From DASYAN01 sp963727755 (lineage in GTDB: Bacteria; Chloroflexota; Ktedonobacteria; Ktedonobacterales; Ktedonobacteraceae): a stretch of DNA of 64,000 bases. The stretch spans positions 62,001 to 126,000 of the forward strand of contig CAVSHN010000018.1 in assembly GCA_963727755.1 (NCBI GenBank), written 5' to 3'. Below are positions 1 through 9,297 of this stretch, in pieces. Every line of letters begins with the position of its first letter. Within the stretch, counting starts at the first letter, position 1. Under the pieces are notes generated by a model. The model was not told where the DNA came from, made no database searches, and saw nothing but the letters and a program-made list of their open reading frames with translations. Position numbers and translations under genes: made by a program.

Positions 1-1764
1 TGCGTCCATGTGGCCGTTACCAGTGTCATGGCTATTCGCCTCGACGTTCCCGTAGTCGAAGCAGCACCCGCCGTTTACATTTTTGCTGCTTGTCACCATA
101 TATGCACCCTCTGGCTGGCCATCCTTTGCGACGCCCGTTGTGGAGTTGTTTCGGTAACCAGTGCCAGGTGCCACGTTGACCCCGTAGACCTTATGACCGT
201 CAACCTTTAGCGGTAGTGCGGTCGCGTCCGCACCACGATCCTGTCCGCCAGCTCCACCCGGTCCCTCGATGGTGAGGTCGTTGTGATTCTTAGTCTGGTC
301 ATAGATAATCGTGATAATGCATGATGTGCCAGCACAGAATGCATCTTGCCCGGCGGCGTTGGCGTAGCCTCCTTTGGTGAGGGTTTTGATGTCCATGGTT
401 TTGGAATCCGACTGGCGCTGGATTTGGTAAAGTTTCCCGCTGTAGGACGCGGAAAGCGCACGCACTGTGCTATGTGCGGCGATGCACGGGGTATGGGCGG
501 TAGCATAAATGTCACAGGGCCGCTGCTCCTGCCGCTGCGACTTTGGTTGCGACTTTGATCGCTGCTTTGGCTGCGACTTTGATCGTTGCTGTGGTTGCGA
601 TCGAAGCGGCGGTGGTTGCTTGTGGCTGCCATAACCGGCGGAGACAATGTTGGCCTGGACGGCATTCTCGGTCTTGTTTGTGGGAAAGCCAGCTACCACA
701 GCTCCCTCGAAGAAATCTCCGGAGCCGCCGTGGCTGTTGTCACCCCCGGTACCCAGTAAGATCGAGCCCTCTACCTTCATCGGCGAGTAGCCATCGGGTA
801 GCGGACCCGACCAGGGGGTGGTCAGTCCTCCCGATTGCGCGTTGCCATACTTGAGCGTGAAGTTGCTGACGCCGTTATTCTTCAGCCAGGCACTGACGAA
901 CGTGTGGTGCACACCGAGGTTTTTTGGGTCCGTAGTGGAACCTTTAGCCGTGTGGTACATGCCGTTCTCTAGGTCAGCTTCCACCCACGGGCCTGTGCCG
1001 ACGCACGGGGTCTTAGGGCCGAACATGCTGAACCAACATGCAGTACCCCAGTAGAGCGCATCCATGGTAGCGCTGCCAGTGTCGGTGTGTGATGTCTCGC
1101 CGCTACCATAGTCGAAGCAGCACTGGTTGTCCACGTCATTCGACGAGGTCACCATGTAAATCCCCTCGGGCTGAGAGCCGACGGGGGCACCCTTGGCGTG
1201 GTCGATCCGATAGCCGATGCCCGGGGTGACCTTGACCCCGAAGACCTTGTGACCAGCAACGGTCACTGGCAGGGCCATGGCGTCAGCCCCAGTGTCGGAG
1301 CCGTTGGGTCCAGAACCCTTCCATAAGCCTCCCCAGGAGATTGGCAGGTCGTTGTGTTTGGCGGTCTGATCGTAAATCTTCGTAATCGTGCACGTGGTGC
1401 CCGAGCAGAACGAGATCTGCGGAGCAGCGTTAGCATAGCCTCCTTTGGTGAGGGTTTTGATGTCCAGGGTTTTGGAATCCGACTGGCGCTGGATTTGGTA
1501 AAGTTTCCCGTTGTAGGATGCGAGAAGCGCACGTACGGTGCCGTGAGCGGCGATGCACGGGATATGGGCGGCAGCATAAATGTCGCAGGGCAGTTGATCC
1601 TGTGGTTTCGGCTTGGCGGCCAAGGCTAGTGACATGTCAGAAATGCCAAGCATGTCAGCAATGCCAATCGTGCCAGTAACGAGGCCCACAATAGCAAGTA
1701 GTGTCAGTACGGTTCTCCATCTGTGAAAGCACAAACCTGGAGAGTATAATATAGATCGTTTCAC
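1..1764 (-). CDS. Bimodular GH54 alpha-L-arabinofuranosidase (3' end beyond window)
   Basis: The frame is open to the window edge and gives 588 codons. After an N-terminal hydrophobic signal/anchor come one complete GH54 catalytic domain and the first half of a second. They are joined by a Ser/Gln/Lys/Pro linker with SKSQPKQR repeats near 530-580. Family knowledge: GH54 (AbfB catalytic domain) releases terminal L-arabinose from arabinan and arabinoxylan outside the cell. In domain 1 the vicinal Cys pair (NQCCFDYG), the nucleophile Glu (EADLENG) and the acid/base Asp (TGGDNSHGG) are all present. Domain 2 keeps its Cys pair but is cut just before its nucleophile. The GTG start is preferred because AAAGGAA lies about 11 nt upstream and the sister genes begin at the same place; ATG at 1803 is the alternative. 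The gap to the next gene upstream is 88 nt. No CBM42 arabinose-binding domain is seen in the visible part. Confidence 0.88.
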   Translation of the reverse strand, partial: MKRSILYSPGLCFHRWRTVLTLLAIVGLVTGTIGIADMLGISDMSLALAAKPKPQDQLPCDIYAAAHIPCIAAHGTVRALLASYNGKLYQIQRQSDSKTLDIKTLTKGGYANAAPQISFCSGTTCTITKIYDQTAKHNDLPISWGGLWKGSGPNGSDTGADAMALPVTVAGHKVFGVKVTPGIGYRIDHAKGAPVGSQPEGIYMVTSSNDVDNQCCFDYGSGETSHTDTGSATMDALYWGTACWFSMFGPKTPCVGTGPWVEADLENGMYHTAKGSTTDPKNLGVHHTFVSAWLKNNGVSNFTLKYGNAQSGGLTTPWSGPLPDGYSPMKVEGSILLGTGGDNSHGGSGDFFEGAVVAGFPTNKTENAVQANIVSAGYGSHKQPPPLRSQPQQRSKSQPKQRSKSQPKSQRQEQRPCDIYATAHTPCIAAHSTVRALSASYSGKLYQIQRQSDSKTMDIKTLTKGGYANAAGQDAFCAGTSCIITIIYDQTKNHNDLTIEGPGGAGGQDRGADATALPLKVDGHKVYGVNVAPGTGYRNNSTTGVAKDGQPEGAYMVTSSKNVNGGCCFDYGNVEANSHDTGNGHMDA

Positions 1765-1852
1765 GTACTTGTGTTCCTTTCCCTCGCAGCCTCCTTTTCT
1801 CATCCACCGCCAGAGGCGGCAAAGGAGGAGCAACGGGTAAACGCTAGAGCCC

Positions 1853-3049
1853 TCAGAGACGGCGGCGCGGCAGCACGGCGTCGGTGCTCTGCTGACGTGG
1901 CTTCGGTTTGCTGCTGCTGGAGCTGTGGTTGCTGCCATAACCGGCTAAGACGATGCTGGCCTGAACGGCATTCTCGGTCTTGTTCGTGGGGTAGCCGGAT
2001 GTCATGGCTCCCTCGAAGAACTCTCCGACGTCGCCGGTGCTGTTGTCGCCACCGGTACCTAGTATGATCGAGCCCTCCAGCTTCATCGGCGAGTAGCTAT
2101 CGGGCAGCGGACCCGACCAAGCGGTGGTCAGGCCACCCGATTGGGCGTTGCCATGCTTGAGTGTGAAGTTGGTGACGCCGTTGTTCTTCAGCCATGCACT
2201 AACGAAGTGGTGGTGCACACCGAGGTTTTTCGGGTCCGCGTTGGAACCCTTATTGTTGTGGAACACGCCGTTCTCCAGGTCGGCTTCCACCCACGGGCCT
2301 GTGCCGACGCACGGGGCGTGCGAGCCGAAAATACATAGGGAGCCGAAGTAGAGCGCATCCATGGTAGCGTTACCGTCGTCTTTGCCCGACGCCTCGCCGT
2401 TGCCATAGTCGAAGCAGCACCTGTCGTTCATGAAATCTGACGAGGTCACCATGTATGTTCCCTCGGGATGGGAGCCAGTGGCCACGCCCTTGACATGCTT
2501 GGCCCGGTAGCCGACGCTATCGGTGACCTTGACTCCGAAGGCCTTGTGTCCGGCAATGGTCACCGGCAGGGCCATGGCGTCGGCTCCGTAGTCATAACCG
2601 TTGGGGCCAGGACCATGCCAGAAGCCTCCCCAGGAGATCGGCAGGTCGTTGTGGTTGGCGGTCTGGTCGTAAATCTTGGTGATCGTACACGTGGTGTCTG
2701 AGCAGAACGGGGTCTGCGGGGCCGCGTTGACATAGCCTCCTCTGGTGAGGGTTTTGAGGTCTAGGGTTTTGGAATCCGACTGGCGCTGGATTTGGTAAAG
2801 TTTCCCGCTGTAGGACGCGAAAAGCGCACGCACTGTGCTATGAGCGGCGACGCACGGTGTGTGGCCAGTAGCATAAATGTCGCAGGACAGCAGCGGCTTG
2901 GCGGCCAAGGCCAGTGGCATGTCAGAAATGTCAAGCATGTCAGCAATGCCAAGTGTGCCAGTGACGAGACCAACAATAGCAAATAGTGTTAGTACGGTTC
3001 TCCATCTGTGAGAGCACAAACCTGGAGGGTCTGAGATAGATCGCTTCAC
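1853..3049 (-). CDS. GH54 alpha-L-arabinofuranosidase
   Basis: A 398-residue secreted or membrane-anchored glycosidase. Residues 1-50 form a basic then hydrophobic signal/anchor. The GH54 catalytic domain follows from CDIYATGHTPC at about residue 56. The vicinal disulfide pair sits at about 211-212 (DRCCFDYG), the nucleophile Glu at about 259 (EADLENG) and the acid/base Asp at about 335 (GTGGDNS), matching fungal AbfB. The C-terminus is a short Ser/Lys/Pro/Arg tail instead of the CBM42 domain common in fungal enzymes. GTG is chosen as start because AAAGGA stands 10 nt upstream and all four sister genes align there; an in-frame ATG lies at 3100. It is the second gene of a same-strand array and probably acts on arabinose side chains of plant polymers. 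Confidence 0.9.
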   Translation of the reverse strand: MKRSISDPPGLCSHRWRTVLTLFAIVGLVTGTLGIADMLDISDMPLALAAKPLLSCDIYATGHTPCVAAHSTVRALFASYSGKLYQIQRQSDSKTLDLKTLTRGGYVNAAPQTPFCSDTTCTITKIYDQTANHNDLPISWGGFWHGPGPNGYDYGADAMALPVTIAGHKAFGVKVTDSVGYRAKHVKGVATGSHPEGTYMVTSSDFMNDRCCFDYGNGEASGKDDGNATMDALYFGSLCIFGSHAPCVGTGPWVEADLENGVFHNNKGSNADPKNLGVHHHFVSAWLKNNGVTNFTLKHGNAQSGGLTTAWSGPLPDSYSPMKLEGSIILGTGGDNSTGDVGEFFEGAMTSGYPTNKTENAVQASIVLAGYGSNHSSSSSKPKPRQQSTDAVLPRRRL

Positions 3050-3167
3050 GTACTTGTGTCCTTTCCAATATCTGAAACTGTGCATTCCTGGAGCACACAC
3101 AATCAGCCGAGGACCTTGGCGTTTACGGCAAATATATCAAGAGGAATAATGGGTAAACGCTAGAGCC

Positions 3168-4388
3168 CTAGTGATAGCGGCGGCGTGCCTCGGATGCGAT
3201 GGCTTTGAAGGCAGCTTGCTGCCTCTGGGGCTGTGGTGGCTTTGAAGACGACTTGCTGCCGCTGGGGCTGTGGTGGCTGCCATAACCAGAGGCAATGATG
3301 CTGGCCTGGATAGCATCATCAGTGGTATTGGTTGGATAGCGGCCAGCTATCATTGCCCCTTCGTAGAAGTATCCAATGCATCCATTGCTATTATCGCCAC
3401 CGATTCCCAAGATGATGGCTCCTTCCAAGTGCATGGGGGCGTATCTGGGGGGCAAGGGTCCGTCGTACCAAGTGGTTAGGCGGCCCTGTTGCGCGTCGCC
3501 ACCCTTGATGGCATATGTGGTCTTTCCGTCGTTCTTGAGGAGGGCCGTGACGAAATCGCTGGAGTTGCCTTTATTATTCAAGTTGGAACCATTTCCTCCA
3601 GCAAAGAGCCCCCATTCCAGATCAGCCTGAACCCAGGGACCAGGCCCTGAACATGGAGGGAACCAGCACTCGGTGCCAAAGTTGACCGCATCCATGTGGC
3701 CCCAACTGCCACCGTAGTATTTCGTCTCGGCGTTCCCATAGTCGAAGCAGCACCCACCATTTACGTGTTTAGCGCTTGTCACCATATATACCTCCTCAGA
3801 TGTGTCATTCGTTGCAATGCCCTTCGTGCGGTTGTTCCGGTAGCCGCTGTGCGCTTCCACATCTAGCCCGTAGACATGATGACCTCCAACTATTGTCGGT
3901 AGCGCAGATGCATCCGTGGCGTGATCCGGTGCGCCGTTCCCATAGGGTGTTGATGGCAAGCCCGACTGTCCCGCGACGGTGAGGTCGTTGTGATTCTTAG
4001 TCTGGTCATAGATCACCGTGATCGTGCACGTGGTGCCAGCGCAGAACTTATCTTGCGCGGCGGCGTTGGCGTAGCCTCCTTTGGTGAGGGTTTTGATGTC
4101 CAGAGTTTTGGAATCCGACGCACGCTGGATTTGGTAAAGTTTCCCTCTGTATTTGGATGAGAGCGCTCGCACCATGCTATGTGCGGCGACACATTGTGTG
4201 CCAGCGGCAGCAAAAATGTCGCAGGGCAGCCGTGGCTTGGCCGCTAAGGCTAGTGGCATGTCGGAAATGCCAAGCATGTCAGAAATGCTAAACGTGCTGG
4301 TAACGAGACCCACAATAGCAAGTAGTGTCAGTACGGTTCTCCATTTGTAAGAGCACAAACCTTGAGAGTATGAGATAGATCGTCTCAC
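3168..4388 (-). CDS. GH54 alpha-L-arabinofuranosidase, diverged copy
   Basis: A 406-residue GH54 enzyme, the most diverged of the array but with all key features: CDIFAAAGTQC at the domain start, GGCCFDYGNAE, nucleophile Glu in QADLEWGLF and acid/base Asp in GIGGDNSNG. It resembles the fungal enzyme more closely than its neighbours do (GSGPWV, GIGGDNSNGCIG, FYEGAM). The N-terminus is a hydrophobic signal/anchor and the tail carries short Ser/Gln/Lys-rich repeats (SSKPPQPQRQQ). The start is GTG with an AAAGGAA ribosome site upstream; ATG at 4427 is a weaker choice and would sit closer to the gene before it. It lies 118 nt after the gene ending at 3049 on the same strand and 88 nt from its upstream neighbour, so co-transcription is likely. 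Divergence may mean a different arabinan linkage preference; that part is inference. Confidence 0.88.
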   Translation of the reverse strand: MRRSISYSQGLCSYKWRTVLTLLAIVGLVTSTFSISDMLGISDMPLALAAKPRLPCDIFAAAGTQCVAAHSMVRALSSKYRGKLYQIQRASDSKTLDIKTLTKGGYANAAAQDKFCAGTTCTITVIYDQTKNHNDLTVAGQSGLPSTPYGNGAPDHATDASALPTIVGGHHVYGLDVEAHSGYRNNRTKGIATNDTSEEVYMVTSAKHVNGGCCFDYGNAETKYYGGSWGHMDAVNFGTECWFPPCSGPGPWVQADLEWGLFAGGNGSNLNNKGNSSDFVTALLKNDGKTTYAIKGGDAQQGRLTTWYDGPLPPRYAPMHLEGAIILGIGGDNSNGCIGYFYEGAMIAGRYPTNTTDDAIQASIIASGYGSHHSPSGSKSSSKPPQPQRQQAAFKAIASEARRRYH

Positions 4389-4476
4389 GTACTTGTGTTC
4401 CTTTCCCTCGCAGCCTCCTTTTCTCATCCACCGCTGGAGACGGCAAAGGAAGAACAACGGGTAAACACTCGATCCC

Positions 4477-5683
4477 TCAGTGACGGCGGCGCGGTAACAC
4501 GGCGGCGGTGCTCTGCTGACGTGACTTCGGCTTGCTGGGGCTGTGGTGGCTGCCATAACCAGCTAAGACGATGCTGGCCTGGACGGCATTCTCGGTCTTG
4601 TTCGTGGGGTATCCGGATGTCATTGCTCCCTCGAAGAATTTCTCCGACGCCCCAGTGGCCGTTGTCGCCACCAGTACCCAGTATGATCGAACCCTCCAGC
4701 TTCATCGGCGAGTAGCCATTGGGTAGCGGACCCGACCAGGGGGTGGTCAGGCCACCCCCTTGTGCGTTGCCATATTTGAGCGTGAAGTTGCTGATGCCGT
4801 TGTTCTTCAGCCAGGCACTGACGAAGGGGTGGTGCACACCGGAGTTTTTCGGGTCCTTGTTGGAACCGGTAGCGGTGTGGAACATGCCTCGTTCCATGTC
4901 AGCTTCCACCCATGGGCCGGTGCCGACGCATGGGTCGGCCGGGGCGAATGCGCCAGAGCTGAACCAACATGCGGTGCCCCAGTAGATCGCATCCATGGTA
5001 GCGGGACCGTCATCATGGTGTGACGTCTCGCCGTTGCCATAGTCGAAGCAGCAGTATTGGTCCGCCAACTCCGACGAGGTTACCATGTACGCCCCCTCAG
5101 GATGGGAACCAGTGGCCACGCCCTTGGTCTTGTCAACCCGGTAGCCGACGCCCGAGGTGACCTTGACGCCGTAGACTTTATGACCAGCGACGGTTACTGG
5201 CAGGACCATGGCGTCGGCTCCGAGGTCCGATCCATTGGGTCCTGGTCCCTGATAGTTCCCGCCCCAGGAGATTGGCAGGTCGTTGTGGTAGCGGGTCTGG
5301 TCGTAAATCTTGGTGATCGTGCATGTGGTGCCCGAGCAGAACGAGACCTGCGGAGTCGCGTTGGCGTAACCTCCTTTGGTGAGGGTTTTGATGTCCAGGG
5401 TTTTGGAATCCGACTGGCGCTGGATTTGGTAAAGTTTTCCGTTGTAGGATGCGAAAAGTGCACGCACTGTGCTATGTGCAGCGACACACTGTGTGTGACC
5501 GGCAGCATAAATGTCGCAGGACAGCAGCGGCTTGGCGGCCAAGGCCAGTGGCATGTCAGAAACGCCAAGCATGTCAGCAATGCCAAACGTGCTGGTAACG
5601 AGACCCACAATAGTAAGTAGTGTCAGTACGGTTCTCCATCTGTGAGAGCACAGACCTGGATAGTATGAGATAGATCGTTTCAT
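4477..5683 (-). CDS. GH54 alpha-L-arabinofuranosidase, frameshifted near the 3' end
   Basis: Full-length GH54 homologue of about 401 residues if one extra base is ignored. It has an N-terminal anchor, the GH54 domain, the Cys pair in YCCFDYGNGE, nucleophile Glu in EADMERG and acid/base Asp in GTGGDNGHW. Comparison with the sister genes puts a one-base insertion in the T run at 4639-4641. Upstream of it the frame reads VGE; downstream the correct FFEGAMTSGY continues one frame over and stops at 4477. As written, the frame instead runs on to 4424 with an unrelated arginine-rich tail. Start ATG 5683 has AAGGG about 10 nt upstream. Only 19 nt separate it from the GH51 remnant ahead, so they probably share a transcript. 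Both catalytic residues lie before the shift; the lost part is the C-terminal strand region. Confidence 0.8.
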
Positions 5684-5702
5684 GTCCTCATGCCCTTATT
5701 TC

Positions 5703-6176
5703 CTAATGTGCTATAAGTTGCAAGACAGTCACGGAATGCGGAGCAAAATTATAGGCAGACGAAGGGCTCAGGTCATTTACTCTGTGTGCTACGGGAACAA
5801 CTTTCGTTGGGTTGGCGAGTGAGTTTACGTCGTCCACTGGATGACTATTATCTAGTGTCATGGTGCCTTGTGCTCCACTACTGGTGACTAGTGACCAATT
5901 AGCAGGGATGTTAGGATTGTTCTTGAAGGCGCGGTTCTGTATGAGTTCGCCATACATTCCTCCATCACCTGCATGGCTGATGTCTTCGTACATGATTCCA
6001 TAGAGAGTTGGGCTGATATGTGCGCCTGTCTGGGTTGCCTGAATTGTCAGTGTTGCATCACTGTTAATCATTTGACTACCAGCTAATACATGTGGAATAC
6101 CCACTAAATATGTGTAAATGTTAACAACGGATAAAGAAGTAAAGAGAACGATGAAAACTGATAATAAGCGTTTCAT
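5703..6176 (-). pseudogene. GH51 alpha-L-arabinofuranosidase remnant with internal deletion
   Basis: The short product (157 aa) begins like a secreted GH51 arabinofuranosidase. A signal peptide (LLSVFIVLFTSLSVV) is followed by the family's first conserved block, ISPTLYGIMYEDISHAGDGG and LIQNRAF. After about residue 125 it jumps to what looks like the extreme C-terminus of the same family (NPTKVVPV, FAPHSVTVLQL). The usual enzyme is several hundred residues longer, so the whole catalytic barrel appears lost by an in-frame deletion. An alternative reading is a genuine small protein, but both ends matching one family argues for deletion. The start at 6176 is preferred over ATG 6194 because GGGAG precedes it. 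It is first in line before the GH54 genes, so its promoter probably drives the array. CCCTGTTTCCCCCTAGA, shared with the 23.2 kb leader, lies upstream at 6242-6258. Confidence 0.75.
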
Positions 6177-6423
6177 CTTACCGTTAGCTCCCATAAAAGC
6201 ATGATGGTGACAAAAGTATACATAGAGGATGACAAAGCCGTCTAGGGGGAAACAGGGACAAAATTTGTTCAGGTAGTGTTTGGGCTACTCGAATAGGGCT
6301 ATAGTAGGATGCTGTCAGTGCTTTGAGACCTTGCCCTGATAATATACAATCTTAACAGGGTAACATGTAGCTTTCTTTTCTCCCATCTGCGTTTTAGAGA
6401 TGGGTCTATAGAAGGGATTTTTT

Positions 6424-7594
6424 ATGAAGGTTTCAGAAAGGGGAAATGAACCCTTGAAAGGTACACCGATGGGTACTCCAGCACCTAATCGAGGCGGCCT
6501 AGAAGGTGTGGTGGCTGCAACTACATCAATTAGCAAGGTTGATGGTGCAGCAGGGCGTCTCATCTATCGGGGATATGATATCCATGATCTGGCCCGTAAT
6601 ACATCCTTTGAGGAAGTTGCTCATTTATTGTGGTTTGGCCGTCTGCCAAACCGACAAGAGTTTGAGGATCTATCCGCAAAGTTGGTGGCAGAACGGACTA
6701 TCCCCGATATAGTTATGCAGACATTGCGTGCATTGCCTGCAAAGACTGATCCATTAGATGCCCTACGGACGGCTGTTTCTAGTTGGGGGGCGCTCTCTGT
6801 CTCAGGCTTGCCGACGGTTGAGCAATCTATTGCCGTTACCGCACGTTCTCCGCTTTTCCTGGCGGCTTTTCACCGCCTACGTTGTGGACGAGAACCACTT
6901 GAGTCAAGACCAGAATTGGGTCATGCTGCAAACTATCTCTATCTTCTGACTGGTGAGATACCTAGAGAAGAGCATGTTAGAGCATTGAATTCCTATATGG
7001 TTTTGCTCGCTGATCATGGCATGAATGCCTCTACCTTTACTGCACGTATTGTAGCAAGTACTGAGTCGGATATTGTCTCGGCTCTGATTGCTGGCATTGG
7101 AGCCCTTAAAGGACCTTTGCACGGTGGTGCTCCTTCCAAAGTGCAAGATATGCTGCGATCTATCGGAAAGATAGAGAATGCTGATTTCTTGGTTACGCGA
7201 TGCAATTACGCATGGGGGCCGCGTGATGGGCTTTGGACATCGCATCTACAAGACTACCGATCCACGTGCCGAAGAATTGCGTGAAATGGCGCGAGTGGCC
7301 GATCCGACAGGATTTGGGTTTGCACGGGGCGTTGAAGAACTAGCGTTGGCACTGCTCGCAGAATTAAAGCCTGGACGTCGTCTTTATACTAATGTCGAAT
7401 ATTACTCCGCTACCCTGATGGCCTCGGTTGGCTTACCTAGTGACCTCTTTACGCCAACTTTCGCTGTTAGCCGTTGTGCTGGGTGGACGGCACATATACT
7501 GGAGCAGCTTGGGTACAATCGTTTGATCCGTCCCGAAGCTGACTATACTGGCCCAGTAGGCTTGCAATTTGTGCCATTGGATTCACGCCGATAA
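6424..7594 (+). CDS. Citrate synthase, one-base frameshift
   Basis: Citrate synthase (condensation of acetyl-CoA and oxaloacetate; TCA-cycle entry), about 389 residues when both frames are joined. Visible family blocks in order are IYRGYDIHDLA, the His block DHGMNASTFTARI, GPLHGGAPSKV, GFGHRIYKTTDPRA and RCAGWTAHILEQ. Upstream of 7186 the frame reads SIGKIENAD. Downstream the conserved WLRDAITHGGRVMGFG continues one frame over, so a single extra base sits in 7186-7190 (TTCTT). As written, the first frame ends at 7284 after 286 aa and lacks the second catalytic half. The ribosome site is GAAGGG before ATG 6424. It is an ordinary-length bacterial type II-like enzyme; 2-methylcitrate synthase is an alternative that sequence alone does not exclude. 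Because the enzyme is central, the indel may be a sequence error. Confidence 0.88.
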
Positions 7595-7616
7595 GTCTCC
7601 ACACCTCTCAGGGGGT

Positions 7617-7638
7617 GCGATCACCTGCAGGTGATCGC
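7617..7638. terminator. Perfect 22-bp palindrome between convergent genes
   Basis: The bases form an exact palindrome (GCGATCACCTG and its complement) midway between the convergent citrate synthase and mazG genes. The position suggests a two-way terminator hairpin. There is no clear T run on either side, so a protein-binding site is also possible. Confidence 0.45.
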
Positions 7639-7653
7639 GCTTGCCGTGACGTA

Positions 7654-8445
7654 TTAGTTTGCTAGGGCCGCCTTGGCACGTTGCCACAGTTCCCTCCATT
7701 CCTCCAAACTATATGAAGTGTATTCGCGCTTTTGTTGGCGCGTATTTTCTTCCATGATCTGGAAGCGCTGGCGAAATTTGCGATTGGCACGCCTGAGGGC
7801 TTCCTCCGCATCTATCTTCAGCCACGTCGCCCAATGAGCGATGACAAATAAGATATCACCAATCTCTTCGCACTGCTCTTCAGGTGTTGTAGCTTGGTGT
7901 AGCTCTTGGAGTTCTTCTGCTAGCTTGGCATGTACACCCTGCACATTAGTGTATTCAAAGCCAACTTTTCTGACGCGTTTCTGATATTCCTGACTGACAG
8001 TAAGCGCTGGTGATGCCAGAGGAACACGATCTAGCAGACTCTCTTGGTCAATCGCTTGTCCTGCTTTGGCGCGTTCCTGCTTTTTGATGGCTTCCCAGTT
8101 CTGGACAACTTGGCCTGCTCCACTGACTGTGACATCGCCAAAGATATGCGGATGACGGCGGATCAACTTGGTATTGATCTGCTCAAGCACATCGCCGATA
8201 GAGAAAAACTCTTCCTGACGGGCAAGCTCGGCATGCAAATAGATCTGGAGCAGCAAATCTCCCAGTTCTTCAGCCAGCTTATCCATATCATTCTCTTCTA
8301 GAGCCTCTATGACCTCATATGTCTCTTCAAGAAGGTAGCGCGTGAGACTCTGGTGCGTCTGTTGGCGGTCCCATGGGCAACCATCGGGGTCACGTCGCAG
8401 GCGCATGATGATATAGCGCAGAGTTTCCAGGAAGTCGGTGTGCAC
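7654..8445 (-). CDS. mazG: MazG family nucleoside triphosphate pyrophosphohydrolase
   Basis: A 263-residue all-alpha NTP pyrophosphohydrolase that hydrolyses (d)NTPs to NMP and PPi, cleaning the nucleotide pool; cytosolic. The N-terminal MazG block is clear (LRRDPDGCPWDRQQTHQSL, then LLEETYEVIEAL and EELGDLLLQ with the metal-binding ExxE/ExxD residues). A second, weaker MazG repeat follows (LAEELQELHQA, EEIGDILFVIAHW), as in full-length MazG. Length matches the E. coli protein. It overlaps the upstream methylase gene by 56 nt in another frame. Bacilli have the two as one fused protein (YabN), so the pair probably works together even though split here. Confidence 0.93.
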   Translation of the reverse strand: MHTDFLETLRYIIMRLRRDPDGCPWDRQQTHQSLTRYLLEETYEVIEALEENDMDKLAEELGDLLLQIYLHAELARQEEFFSIGDVLEQINTKLIRRHPHIFGDVTVSGAGQVVQNWEAIKKQERAKAGQAIDQESLLDRVPLASPALTVSQEYQKRVRKVGFEYTNVQGVHAKLAEELQELHQATTPEEQCEEIGDILFVIAHWATWLKIDAEEALRRANRKFRQRFQIMEENTRQQKREYTSYSLEEWRELWQRAKAALAN

Positions 8446-9172
8446 TCAGCTCGTCCACTGGCGGCACATAGAGGGTACTGAGATGATCGGCAAAGTCGCT
8501 ACGATCAAGTTCGTAGAGCGGTATTTCAATGACTTGCTGATCTCTGTCATTGCCAGCCGCACGGACCAACTTGACTGGCCATTCGTCAGGGTAGCATTCG
8601 CTCAGAGCTAGTTTGACTTGACTGGCAACACGTCGGTTATAGATCTGAACTACTAGCAGGGGAACGGTGGGGATTATCTTACCGCCCACTTCATGCATAC
8701 CCAGCGATGCAAGGTTAGTTGCATCGATCATCTGGACGCCAGAGTCGAATGGATCAAGTTCTAGCATCGTACATACAGGCTCGATGAACGAGAGTCCTGC
8801 CACAATTGCTGTGCTGAGATTGCGTTCACGTGCTATACGCAATACGAGCTGGACAGAGGTTTCGCCGATCAGAGGATGGCCTGGAACAGCATAGATTGTT
8901 GGCTGACTAGCTGCCAGATTGCAGATTTCTTCAGCAATTTGCTGATATAGTGTGCGCCAGTCCTGTGACTCATCATAGAGTCTATCAAACGATTCTATGT
9001 GTAAATTGGGAAGCTCTTGCTTTAATGGCTCGACCGTGGGATGAATAATAGTACGGAAATAGATGGTTTGTTGGTCACGAGCAGCCTGAGCGAGGATCTC
9101 ACGAGCTTCTAGAGTGAGATCCTTGATGCTTCCAGGCCCAAGCCCGATGATGGTAATTGCTGCTTTTGTCAT
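8390..9172 (-). CDS. SAM-dependent tetrapyrrole-methylase-fold protein (YabN N-domain type)
   Basis: A 260-residue protein with the corrin/porphyrin methylase fold. The SAM-binding GxGxG-like start is ITIIGLGPGSIKDLTLEA, followed by YAVPGHPLIGETSVQL and GLSFIEPVCTMLELDP. This arrangement is that of the methylase half of YabN-like proteins, whose other half is MazG; here MazG is the next gene, overlapping by 56 nt. The substrate of this subfamily is not established, so a tetrapyrrole target should not be assumed. ATG 9172 is chosen because the fold starts there. The frame stays open to 9799 through the tandem repeat, but that extension is only translated repeat. No strong ribosome site precedes 9172. 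Confidence 0.85.
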   Translation of the reverse strand: MTKAAITIIGLGPGSIKDLTLEAREILAQAARDQQTIYFRTIIHPTVEPLKQELPNLHIESFDRLYDESQDWRTLYQQIAEEICNLAASQPTIYAVPGHPLIGETSVQLVLRIARERNLSTAIVAGLSFIEPVCTMLELDPFDSGVQMIDATNLASLGMHEVGGKIIPTVPLLVVQIYNRRVASQVKLALSECYPDEWPVKLVRAAGNDRDQQVIEIPLYELDRSDFADHLSTLYVPPVDELSAHRLPGNSALYHHAPAT

Positions 9173-9297
9173 GGAAGTACTATACCAGTTGAGAATAGGC
9201 GTGTCAAATTTGCGGACGAAAGGCGGTTCTACCAACCTCTGTTTTGACTGGATGCTCTGCATGATAGTGTGACTGATGGGACAGTTGTGATGCTTGG

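Noticed and set aside
3168..4556. Extended start at 4556 for the third GH54 gene
   Set aside because: It would read into the coding end of the upstream GH54 gene; sister genes start at the equivalent of 4388.
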